From Gammaproteobacteria bacterium (lineage in GTDB: Bacteria > Pseudomonadota > Gammaproteobacteria > DSM-16500), in NCBI GenBank assembly GCA_004322325.1, contig SCTP01000303.1:1-10201 (forward strand): a stretch of 10,201 nucleotides of DNA, read 5' to 3'. The position numbers and the translations under genes were made by a program. Position 1 is the stretch's first letter, and each line of letters begins with the position of its first letter. Below the pieces are notes generated by a model that was given only the letters and a program-made list of their open reading frames with translations, searched no databases and was not told where the DNA came from. Shown piece after piece: positions 1-6,217 of the stretch.

Positions 1-151
1 CCAACATGAAGGCTGGCTCATTTTTCTTGGCCGAAATCAGCCGTACCACTTCTTCATTTAATCCAGGCGCCAGCGTATCCGATTCGATCGGTGTCACAAA
101 ACCGTAAGGGTATTGCTTTTGAACGACGTCTTGGATGAGTTTATTGCTCAT
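1..151 (-). CDS. sufB: SufB, Fe-S cluster assembly scaffold protein (N-terminal part, gene runs off the left edge)
   Basis: Only the first 50 codons are present. The translation starts MSNKLIQDVVQKQYPYGFVT and continues with IESDTLAPGL, EEVVRLISAKK and EPAFML, the highly conserved SufB N-terminus. SufB forms the SufBC2D scaffold in the cytosol, on which Fe-S clusters are built with sulfur from SufS/SufE. The start at 149-151 is supported by a Shine-Dalgarno-like AAGGG at 159-163, seven bases upstream. This start lies inside the last codons of the upstream SUF regulator gene (11-bp overlap, different frame), so the two are probably cotranscribed and translationally coupled. sufC, sufD and sufS would be expected further left, outside the window. 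The identification is confident despite the short fragment because the IES.TL.PGL block is diagnostic. Confidence 0.93.
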   Translation of the reverse strand, partial: MSNKLIQDVVQKQYPYGFVTPIESDTLAPGLNEEVVRLISAKKNEPAFML

Positions 152-584
152 AATGTAACCCTTGTATAACTTGCAGAGGAGACAGCGGCTTCAGCAAATC
201 AGCGATGGTCAGCCCCCTCAGTAATGAACTAATTAAGCTATTGATTTTAAGCCAATTTTCTCGCATGGTACACAGCGTATCGATGCCGCACAGACCGGGG
301 CTTTCACAGCATTCTGTCATGGCCACCTGGCCTTCCATCGCCGTAATCACATCCGATACTGTAATCGTGGCTGCCTCACGCGCCAGATGATAACCGCCTT
401 CTGCCCCACGCACAGAGCTCACGAGCCCGCCATCAGATAGGATTTTGAGCACCTTGCTCACCGTCGGCGGCATAAGATGCAGCTTATCCGCAAGCGATGT
501 CGCGCTTAAGACGACATGCGGCTCTTTTGCCATTTGACTTAGGATCAGCATGGCATAGTCGGTTAATTTGCCGATACGTAACAT
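141..584 (-). CDS. Rrf2-family SUF system regulator (IscR-like, Fe-S sensing repressor)
   Basis: This 147-residue protein has a Rrf2-type winged helix at the N-terminus (MLRIGKLTDYAMLILSQMA, then a recognition-helix region around PPTVSKVLKILSDGGLV, residues 39-55, and the wing RGAEGGYHLAR at 59-69). Cysteines at 93, 99 and 105 have the same five-residue spacing as the Cys92/98/104 cluster ligands of IscR, so it probably binds a [2Fe-2S] cluster. The fourth IscR ligand, His107, is not matched: an Arg occupies the equivalent place (C-T-M-R). Cys92 or another residue may complete coordination. Families of this kind, described in Xanthomonas-type suf operons, head the operon and repress it when clusters are plentiful. 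The immediately following, overlapping sufB fits that role. The stop is TAA at 141-143. I leave the symbol blank because 'sufR' also names an unrelated cyanobacterial regulator. Confidence 0.9.
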   Translation of the reverse strand: MLRIGKLTDYAMLILSQMAKEPHVVLSATSLADKLHLMPPTVSKVLKILSDGGLVSSVRGAEGGYHLAREAATITVSDVITAMEGQVAMTECCESPGLCGIDTLCTMRENWLKINSLISSLLRGLTIADLLKPLSPLQVIQGLHYEQ

Positions 585-603
585 GGGGGATGAAGCCTAC
601 GTT

Positions 604-650
604 ATTCTAATGTGATGGATACAGTACCATATTTGTACTGATTGAGGCAA
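604..650 (-). promoter_or_regulatory. Candidate promoter and autoregulatory operator of the SUF regulator-sufB operon
   Basis: Read on the minus strand, a perfect 6-bp inverted repeat, CAGTAC-N7-GTACTG, occupies 622-640 with an A+T-rich centre. The 25 bases centred on it (619-643) start with ATAC and have the size and layout of IscR type 1 sites, but the half-site bases match that consensus only partly. A possible promoter is TTGCCT (645-650) with an 18-bp spacer and TACTGT (621-626), preceded by an extended -10 TG. The dyad would then cover the -10 region, as expected for a repressor. A second -10-like TAGAAT lies at 604-609 without a good -35. The dyad is seen directly; its role and the exact promoter are inferred. 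Confidence 0.45.
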
Positions 651-654
651 GTTA

Positions 655-1104
655 TTAGTTTTTATCGGGAAAAAAATGATGATTGAGGCATTGTTTTAGG
701 CTAAAAGGGCATTCCTCAGGAAAAATATCTTCACTTAATCCTGTTTCTTTAAGCGCGCTGACAATGGCTTGTTCATAAGCCTGCTCAAGTTTATTTTCTA
801 ACTCACGTTTCAAACTGGGACTTTCGTCGAGTAATTGAATAATTTGAATGCGTTGTTCTTTAATCGTGTATCTCCAACTATTTCCCCGCATCCCTGGCTG
901 GTATTCCCATTTCAGCAAATGAGCAATCAAAAGAGCTAATCGATTTATTAACTCTCTCTTTTCACTTTTCCCCATGCTCTCTATTTCCTCTGCAACGTGT
1001 TCGATATCCACTTTAGATAAATTTCCTTCACGCAAGAGCTTGGCATTATGGATAGCCCAGGCATAAAAATCTTTTTCATACTCTTTCTGAATACTTTTAG
1101 CCAT
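655..1104 (-). CDS. DUF29 family protein of unknown function
   Basis: The 149-residue product begins MAKSIQKEYEKDFYAWAIHN and has the DUF29 pattern: a Y..DFYAWA motif near the N-terminus (residues about 9-16), then DIEHVAEEIESMGKSEKREL (about 33-52), a helix with LLIAHLLKWEYQP, a W-R-xT-I segment and a C-terminal FPEECPFS. It lacks a signal peptide and membrane spans and should be a small helical cytosolic protein. No biochemical function is established for the family; it is common in cyanobacteria and gammaproteobacteria and often occurs in several copies. An in-frame ATG exists at 1167, but I choose 1104. A GGAG Shine-Dalgarno sits seven bases before it, and a perfect TATAAT box lies inside the would-be extension. 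No hairpin terminator separates this gene from the SUF regulator downstream, so some readthrough is possible. Confidence 0.85.
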   Translation of the reverse strand: MAKSIQKEYEKDFYAWAIHNAKLLREGNLSKVDIEHVAEEIESMGKSEKRELINRLALLIAHLLKWEYQPGMRGNSWRYTIKEQRIQIIQLLDESPSLKRELENKLEQAYEQAIVSALKETGLSEDIFPEECPFSLKQCLNHHFFPDKN

Positions 1105-1137
1105 GCAGACTCCAGTGAATTTTAAGTAGCGAAAAAG

Positions 1138-1167
1138 ATTATAACCTATTTCTCTACCTCTTTTCAT
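1138..1167 (-). promoter_or_regulatory. Sigma70-like promoter for the DUF29 gene
   Basis: Read on the minus strand there is a perfect TATAAT at 1138-1143 and, after an 18-bp spacer, ATGAAA (four of six matches to TTGACA) at 1162-1167. Transcription would start near 1131, giving a leader of about 27 bases before the ATG at 1104. The same bases in the plus direction give TATAAC, so an overlapping promoter for the divergent dihydrouridine synthase gene is possible but has no recognisable -35. Confidence 0.5.
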
Positions 1168-1201
1168 GGCAAAATAAGCCCTTTTTTAAAGGTTCTTATT
1201 T

Positions 1202-2221
1202 TTGATCAAGCCATTAGCCTTAAAAAACAAACTCTTCCCTACTAACCTCATCCAAGGTCCCTTAGCCGGCGTGAGCACAGCTCCTTTTCGGCGCTTAACG
1301 TGGCGTTATAGTCAGCCTGCTTTTTCCTGCACGGAAATGATTTCTTGTAAAACCATTCTGCATCAATCGAAACAATTGCTCGAACGCTTCGTGAAAAAAG
1401 ATCCGCAGGAAGGACCAGTTTGTTTTCAATTATCGAGCAATCATCCTCTTGAATTAGCTGAAGCAACTAAACGCGTCACAGATTATGGCGCTGACCTCAT
1501 TGATTTAAACTGCGGTTGTCCGGTGAAAAAAATTCGCAGCAAAGGAGCAGGCTCGAGTTTGCTGAGTCAGCCTTCGAAACTGTCTCAACTAATTTGCGCG
1601 ATGAAACAAAATACCTCTGTACCTATCTCCATTAAAATTCGTGTCGATGGTGGCAGTGATGAAAAATATAATCAGGAAATAGCCAAAGTTGTCAGTGATG
1701 CCGGCGCAGATTTTTTAATCGTCCATGGACGACATTGGACAGAGCATTATGAAACACCTTGCCGTTATGATGAAATTCGATTTTTTGTTGAGCAGTTAAC
1801 GATTCCAGTTATTGGGAATGGCGATGTGGCATGTGTGGATTCGTTAAAGAAAATGCTGGCCACTGGCTGTGCCGGGGTGATGATTGGAAGAGCAGGCGTA
1901 GGGCAACCGTGGTTAATTAAAAAATTGATGGCCGACATCAAGCAGGAACCTTTTTCTATTCCTTCGATGAAAGAAATTGGCTTGATTTTTATGGAGCATG
2001 CCACACAGTTAGCCGATTTATTAGGTAATGAAAAATTTGCTATCCTTCAAATGCGTAAATTAGCTAAATATTATGGACGTGGCTTGAAGAATAGAATGGA
2101 ATTTTGTGCGGCTGTTAATAGCTGTGAGAACTTAAATCAGCTAAAATACATTGTCGAAACGATTAATGAGGACAAGGATTATGCAATACAACAAACTAGG
2201 TCGAGCTGGCATTCGCCTTAG
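1202..2221 (+). CDS. tRNA-dihydrouridine synthase, DusB-like (TTG start)
   Basis: This 339-residue FMN enzyme reduces specific uridines in the tRNA D-loop region to dihydrouridine using NADPH. It has a TIM barrel beginning with the flavin-binding GPLAGVSTAPFR (19-30), TEM (44-46), the active-site motif NCGCP with catalytic Cys106, SIKIRVDGG (143-151, Lys145), VHGR (174-177), GNGD (205-208) and the phosphate-gripping MIGRAGVGQPW (227-237), followed by the small helical C-terminal domain. The motif set is nearest to DusB/NifR3, but the specific position modified cannot be assigned. Translation must start at TTG 1202: a stop codon (TAA, 1187-1189) lies just upstream in frame, no ATG precedes the conserved block, and AAAGG at 1188-1192 is a suitable ribosome site. 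The last 13 residues are encoded within the next gene (41-bp overlap) and look like a non-conserved tail. Confidence 0.92.
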   Translation: MIKPLALKNKLFPTNLIQGPLAGVSTAPFRRLTWRYSQPAFSCTEMISCKTILHQSKQLLERFVKKDPQEGPVCFQLSSNHPLELAEATKRVTDYGADLIDLNCGCPVKKIRSKGAGSSLLSQPSKLSQLICAMKQNTSVPISIKIRVDGGSDEKYNQEIAKVVSDAGADFLIVHGRHWTEHYETPCRYDEIRFFVEQLTIPVIGNGDVACVDSLKKMLATGCAGVMIGRAGVGQPWLIKKLMADIKQEPFSIPSMKEIGLIFMEHATQLADLLGNEKFAILQMRKLAKYYGRGLKNRMEFCAAVNSCENLNQLKYIVETINEDKDYAIQQTRSSWHSP

Positions 2222-3122
2222 TGAAATCGCATTTGGCTCTTGGATCACGTTTGGTAAACAAGTTGATTTATCATTAGCTAAAACACTCATGCACACCGCT
2301 TTTGATAACGGGATCAACTTTTTCGATAACGCTGAAAGCTATGCGCATGGCGAAGCTGAAATAATCATGGGCAAGGTCTTGCAAGAGTTTCGGCGTGAAG
2401 ATCTGGTCATTTCGACGAAAATATTTTGGGGTGGCAATGGGCCGAATGACACAGGGTTGTCACGTAAGCATTTAATCGAAGGAACTAAAAATTCCTTAAA
2501 GCGTCTGCAATTAGATCACGTGGATTTATTATTTTGCCATCGGCCTGATCCCCACACGCCAATTGATGAAACTGTTTTAGCCATGGATTATTTAGTGCGT
2601 GAAGGATTGGTTTTTTATTGGGGAACGTCAGAATGGAGTGCCATGCAAATTGAAACGGCGTATCAAACTGCGGAAGCATTAAATTGTATTAAACCTAGTA
2701 TGGAGCAACCAAAATATAATCTTTTTTTCCGTGATCATTTAGAAAAAGATTATCTCCCCTTGTTTGAACAATATGGCATGGGGACAACGACCTGGAGTCC
2801 ACTTGCATCAGGCATTTTATCAGGTAAATATAATCATGGTATTCCAAGTGATAGCCGCTTGGCGAAAGAAGCTTGGCTGATGCCAGATAATTTTATGCAG
2901 CTAGTTGATAAGGTAAAAAAATTGGAAGTGATTGCGAAAGAATTGGATTGCACACTAGCACAATTAGCGATTGCGTGGTGTTTGAAAAATCCGCATGTGA
3001 GTTCGGTGATTACAGGCGCCACGAAAATGGAACAATTAAAAGAAAACCTGGGGGCGGTTGAAGTGAAATCAAAATTAACTGCTGAGATCATGAAAAAAAT
3101 TCGAGAAGAAATAGCATGGTAG
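2181..3122 (+). CDS. Aldo/keto reductase, Kv-channel beta-subunit-like (AKR6-type)
   Basis: This 313-residue NADPH-dependent oxidoreductase is strikingly similar to animal voltage-gated K+ channel beta subunits and their bacterial relatives. Shared blocks include NFFDNAESYAHGEAE (46-60), TKIFWGG (79-85), GLSRKHLIEG (92-101), RPDPHTP (121-127), YWGTSEWS (146-153), WSPLASGILSGKY (205-217) and the C-terminal cofactor region SSVITGATKMEQLKENLGA (274-292). The catalytic tetrad reads Asp49, Tyr54, Lys80, His120. Here the classical His is present, where mammalian Kv-beta has Asn, so full reductase activity is likely. Its substrate is unknown; bacterial members commonly reduce aldehydes and ketones. 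An upstream ATG at 2151 exists, but ATG 2181 has GAGGA nine bases before it and begins the conserved domain. The gene overlaps dus by 41 bp and folKP by 7 bp, so it is translated from the same operon. Confidence 0.9.
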   Translation: MQYNKLGRAGIRLSEIAFGSWITFGKQVDLSLAKTLMHTAFDNGINFFDNAESYAHGEAEIIMGKVLQEFRREDLVISTKIFWGGNGPNDTGLSRKHLIEGTKNSLKRLQLDHVDLLFCHRPDPHTPIDETVLAMDYLVREGLVFYWGTSEWSAMQIETAYQTAEALNCIKPSMEQPKYNLFFRDHLEKDYLPLFEQYGMGTTTWSPLASGILSGKYNHGIPSDSRLAKEAWLMPDNFMQLVDKVKKLEVIAKELDCTLAQLAIAWCLKNPHVSSVITGATKMEQLKENLGAVEVKSKLTAEIMKKIREEIAW

Positions 3123-4450
3123 TGTTAGGGTTAGGTTCGAATGTGGGTGATCGATTAGCCCATTTGCGTAAAGCTTTGCAAGCGATTCAAAAAATACCGG
3201 GTGTGATGGTTGAACAAGTTTCACCTGTTTATCTTTCCGATGCGTTGTTGCCAGACAATGCGCCGCCTGAATGGGACATGCCGCATCTTAATCTGGCTTT
3301 GCGTTGTCATACGACGTTAGAACCACTCGCGCTATTGAAAGAATTGAAAAATATTGAATGGAGTATTGGTAGGAAACCTGAAGTGCGTCATTGGGGCCCG
3401 CGGATTATCGATATTGATATTCTGGCTTGGGGTGAACTGGTCCTTCAAAGTGAGATTTTTACCGTCCCGCATCTTAATCTACAAGATAGGCCATTTGCAT
3501 TATGGCCGCTCGCTGATGTGGCACCGCTTTGGACATTTCCATTGCCCGGACCTAATCAGGGCAAAACGGCTGCACAAATTGCCGAAAAATGGGGATCACG
3601 TTTTACCGGTGAAGCGCCCTTGCGAACGCAACAAATTTATCAGCGTGTGGATACGCCGCGGTTGGTTGGCGTAGTCAATGTCACGCCGGATTCTTTTTCT
3701 GATGGCGGTCAGTTTGTATCAGCTGATCACGCGCTGGCACACGCGTTATTATTAGTGAATTCAGGGGCGGAAATTATCGATATTGGCGCGGAATCGACGG
3801 CACCGAAAGCAGCGCCGTTAGAGGTAGCAACAGAATGGGCGAGGTTAGAGCCTATTTTACTGGCTTTGAAAAATGCGCGTGAGAGTTTCTTGATTCCACC
3901 GAAAATAAGTGTTGATACTCGTCATACAGAGGTAGCGGCAAAAGCATTAGCGATGGGGGTTGATTGGATTAATGATGTCACCGGATTACAAGATCCAGCG
4001 ATGCAAGAAATCGTGCTGCATTCGAATGCGGATTGTGTGGTGATGCATCACATGAGTATTCCGGCTAGCCGTGATGTGGTTTTGCCGCGGGATCAAGATG
4101 TGGTGGAATTAGTGTATGAATGGGGGGCGAAGCAGTTAGAGAGTTTGGAGCGGAGAGGAATTCCGCGCGAGAGAATGATATTTGATCCGGGTGTGGGTTT
4201 TGGCAAAGTACCGGAGCATTCGTTGATGTTGGTGAAAGAGGCGGAAACGTTTAAGCAATTAGGCGTACGTTTGTTGATTGGGCATTCGCGCAAATCATTT
4301 TTATCTTTGTTTACAGGTCATCCGGCTGCTGAGCGTGATGTGGAAACGATAGCGATGTCGTTTTATCTGGCGAAGCATCAGGTGGATTATTTGCGGGTGC
4401 ATGAGGTGGAAATGTCGGCACGTACGTTGAGGGTAGCAGCGGCGTTGTGA
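3116..4450 (+). CDS. folKP: Bifunctional HPPK-dihydropteroate synthase (FolK-FolP fusion)
   Basis: This 444-residue protein joins two consecutive folate enzymes. Residues 1 to about 145 are 6-hydroxymethyl-dihydropterin pyrophosphokinase: GLGSNVGDR (5-13), Glu81, the signature RHWGPRIIDIDIL (91-103) with Mg-binding Asp99 and Asp101, and VPHL..QDR (117-125). Residues from about 181 are dihydropteroate synthase: VGVVNVTPDSFSDGG (184-198), IIDIGAESTAP (220-230), SVDTRH (265-270), IND (285-287), FDPGVGFGK (356-364), GHSRKSF (389-395) and RVHE (427-430). The second loop has Ala229 where most DHPS enzymes have the pyrophosphate-contacting Arg of the ESTRP motif, and HE replaces the usual HD near the end. 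Such fusions are known from Francisella and Chlamydia, among others. The start overlaps the preceding reductase gene by 7 bp. Only 16 bases separate its stop from the converging membrane-protein gene, leaving no room for a terminator. Confidence 0.93.
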   Translation: MVVLGLGSNVGDRLAHLRKALQAIQKIPGVMVEQVSPVYLSDALLPDNAPPEWDMPHLNLALRCHTTLEPLALLKELKNIEWSIGRKPEVRHWGPRIIDIDILAWGELVLQSEIFTVPHLNLQDRPFALWPLADVAPLWTFPLPGPNQGKTAAQIAEKWGSRFTGEAPLRTQQIYQRVDTPRLVGVVNVTPDSFSDGGQFVSADHALAHALLLVNSGAEIIDIGAESTAPKAAPLEVATEWARLEPILLALKNARESFLIPPKISVDTRHTEVAAKALAMGVDWINDVTGLQDPAMQEIVLHSNADCVVMHHMSIPASRDVVLPRDQDVVELVYEWGAKQLESLERRGIPRERMIFDPGVGFGKVPEHSLMLVKEAETFKQLGVRLLIGHSRKSFLSLFTGHPAAERDVETIAMSFYLAKHQVDYLRVHEVEMSARTLRVAAAL

Positions 4451-4466
4451 GCCACTGCTATACCTC

Positions 4467-5420
4467 TTAAGTTCTCATTATTTTGTAAAATATTTCTTTA
4501 TTGTCTTTCATTAAAAATGAAATAAATCGCATAACAACCACCGTAAAGATAAATCTTATAGGTAATACCCAAAATAGGCTTCCTCCCATTAGTACAATAA
4601 TGATGGTATCTTCAATAATGGAATGAAATAAATTCATGGAAGTAATTGAAAGCAGGACATCATCAGAATCTAATTCCCCTATTTCAATCTCTTTCAATAG
4701 GAGCACACCGCCGTAAACAAGTCCTAGTGTCATGCCAACTAAAGTAATAGGGGCGCACTTCTTTGAGACACCGATGAGTGACAAATAAGGAGCCAATATC
4801 GTACCTAACTTATGGACAAGACCATACTTTTTTAATAAATCGAGTAATAGTACAAGTCCTAACAGCATCATTAACACAAATAAATAGCTTTTACCTTGGT
4901 AGAGTACCCAGTCAAATAAATTGTTTTCCGAAATACTAGAGGATCCGAGCATGATAGTGGCTGGAGCTTGTAATAGCTTGAAGGCTGAAAATAAATGGTT
5001 AAAAGCATAGGCTAATCCTATTGCACTCGCCACTCTCAGTACGAGCGCAAAGATTGCGCTAACGCCGCACTTTTGAACCATTCTTATTTCAATAGGTAAG
5101 CCATGCGCCATCAACATTAAAATGCCTAGTATGGTCACTTGCGCCATGGACACATGAATTAAGCCAGAGAGCGAAACAAACAACAGCGCGCCTGCCCATA
5201 GATTTGTGGCTATAGTAATAGCCCAAACCAATCCCATTAAACCAGGCAACCCTACAAAAATCATGATCGGTTCTAAAAGTTTACCAAAAATAGTGATCAA
5301 TCCTATCATTTCCAGAATTTTTACTATTATGCTAATTGGTATCATTAGCCTAAGAATTTTTAACCAAAGTTTAAATGCGCCTTTAATACTAGGAATAAGA
5401 AATTGAATAATAGATTTCAT
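4467..5420 (-). CDS. Nucleoside recognition (Gate) domain integral membrane protein
   Basis: This 317-residue, very hydrophobic protein has about seven to nine predicted membrane segments, for example residues 20-46, 50-85, 91-108, 118-142, 178-196, 222-242 and 270-303. Segments NLWAGALLFVSL (73-84), MAHGLPIEIRMVQ (104-116), GLVYGGVLLLKE (233-244) and SITSMNLFHSIIEDT (258-272) resemble the two Gate (nucleoside_tra2-like) repeats of the 'nucleoside recognition' and spore-maturation SpmA/SpmB-like families. It should sit in the inner membrane. Members have been linked to nucleobase, nucleoside or pyrophosphate transport, but this one's substrate cannot be told from sequence. The start has AAAGGG about 11 bases upstream. 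It follows the unknown 196-residue gene by 42 bases on the same strand, with no terminator between them, so they probably share a transcript. It is more A+T-rich than folKP. Confidence 0.75.
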   Translation of the reverse strand: MKSIIQFLIPSIKGAFKLWLKILRLMIPISIIVKILEMIGLITIFGKLLEPIMIFVGLPGLMGLVWAITIATNLWAGALLFVSLSGLIHVSMAQVTILGILMLMAHGLPIEIRMVQKCGVSAIFALVLRVASAIGLAYAFNHLFSAFKLLQAPATIMLGSSSISENNLFDWVLYQGKSYLFVLMMLLGLVLLLDLLKKYGLVHKLGTILAPYLSLIGVSKKCAPITLVGMTLGLVYGGVLLLKEIEIGELDSDDVLLSITSMNLFHSIIEDTIIIVLMGGSLFWVLPIRFIFTVVVMRFISFLMKDNKEIFYKIMRT

Positions 5421-5462
5421 CGATAAGTTTCCCTTTTACTTGAAAATTAACTTTAATTCCCC

Positions 5463-6053
5463 CTAAGGCTTCATTCCAACTTTCTCTTGTAATTCGAGAG
5501 GAAGTCGGCTGAGGTTTGTTTTCGAAAAAAAACCACTCGTACTGATATACTTTACACAAATAGAAACTAAGCTAGGCACAAGTGACCGATAGAATTTGAT
5601 TATCTCTATCGATTTTTGCAAATTGCCAATAACAAGCTGATCGTTTTCCTTTGCTAATTCTTTTTCAAAGTCTGTCAAGATTTGCGTCCAACCTTCTTTA
5701 TTATAATTTTTGTCGTGAAAAACTCCCTCTAATTTTTGTTTAAAATTATCAGGATCTATCCGTCCTTCATTTAACAAAAATATTCTCCAAAAAACAGAAG
5801 GTAACCGCAATTCAAAAATTTTCCTATCAGTCTCGCTTCCACGATGTAATTGTCTAGGTGATCCATTCTGAGAACCAATCTCAAAAAGATTAATGGCGTC
5901 CATTGTTGGACATTCTCGAGCTACCTGTTTAGGCTGTATCACACTATACTGGATATCTGGATCATATTTATTATGTTGATTAAGCGTTAATTCTTTTACA
6001 GGCTCTGCTTCAACAAGCACCTGATTAATTTCATTTAGAAATAATTTTTTCAT
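5463..6053 (-). CDS. Hypothetical protein with a C-terminal LPLEL motif
   Basis: I do not recognise this 196-residue protein. It has no signal peptide and no clear membrane span; residues around 161-171 (LVPSLVSICVKYI) are only mildly hydrophobic. It is rich in Lys, Glu, Asn and Ile. Visible features are a polar N-terminal third, a central WRIFLLNEGRIDPDNF region (89-104) that looks helical, and a C-terminal LPLELQEKV (184-192). The last resembles the opening of F-box-like motifs (LPxEL...I), but the protein stops four residues later, so this is weak. The coding potential is supported by a good AAAGGAG ribosome site eight to nine bases before ATG and an uninterrupted frame. It is the first gene of a probable two-gene unit with the Gate-domain protein, divergent from the ATPase gene. 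An accessory, lineage-specific or host-interaction protein is possible but not shown. Confidence 0.7.
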   Translation of the reverse strand: MKKLFLNEINQVLVEAEPVKELTLNQHNKYDPDIQYSVIQPKQVARECPTMDAINLFEIGSQNGSPRQLHRGSETDRKIFELRLPSVFWRIFLLNEGRIDPDNFKQKLEGVFHDKNYNKEGWTQILTDFEKELAKENDQLVIGNLQKSIEIIKFYRSLVPSLVSICVKYISTSGFFSKTNLSRLPLELQEKVGMKP

Positions 6054-6090
6054 TTAATATACTCCTTTAAATTCAAATGGTTAATAATCA

Positions 6091-6129
6091 TCCTTGAAAT
6101 TTGTAAGGCATGCTTACAAATTTCAAGGA
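6091..6129. repeat. Perfect 39-bp inverted repeat (17-bp arms, 5-base centre)
   Basis: The arms TCCTTGAAATTTGTAAG (6091-6107) and CTTACAAATTTCAAGGA (6113-6129) are exact reverse complements around GCATG. It lies between two divergently transcribed genes, 38 bases from the start of the minus-strand gene and 89 from the plus-strand start, so it is not at the 3' end of either. On neither strand is it followed by a T-run. It could be a regulator's operator, a leader hairpin in the minus-strand transcript, or a copy of a dispersed palindromic element. The symmetry is seen directly; the role is unknown. Confidence 0.85.
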
Positions 6130-6175
6130 AAATAAAATCTCCTAAATAAAACTATTAAAATTCAATAACATACTA

Positions 6176-6181
6176 TATAAT
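6176..6181 (+). promoter_or_regulatory. Candidate -10 element for the DUF4143 ATPase gene
   Basis: A perfect TATAAT lies 36 bases before the ATG at 6218 in a very A+T-rich leader. No convincing -35 hexamer occurs 16-18 bases upstream. The preceding inverted repeat (6091-6129) would lie upstream of this promoter, where a regulator could bind. In such A+T-rich DNA a chance TATAAT is quite possible. Confidence 0.35.
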
Positions 6182-6217
6182 TTTGACTAAATTAAATTAA
6201 GAGTTTAAAATAGTCAA

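Noticed and set aside
1105..1167. Longer N-terminus for the DUF29 protein from an ATG at 1167
   Set aside because: A perfect TATAAT and a matching -35 fall inside the extension, no ribosome site precedes 1167, and the downstream ATG at 1104 has GGAG and begins the conserved domain.
4093..4293. Antisense reading frame inside the dihydropteroate synthase domain
   Set aside because: The sense strand encodes the conserved FDPGVGFGK and GHSRKSF motifs; the antisense product has no recognisable feature or ribosome site.
5421..5462. Terminator between the 196-residue protein gene and the Gate-domain gene (AATTAA/TTAATT)
   Set aside because: The stem is six A/T pairs with a two-base loop and no following T-run, too weak to terminate.
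6091..6129. Inverted repeat as a rho-independent terminator or an IS end
   Set aside because: No T-run follows on either strand, it lies between divergent starts rather than at gene ends, and no transposase or target-site duplication is seen nearby.
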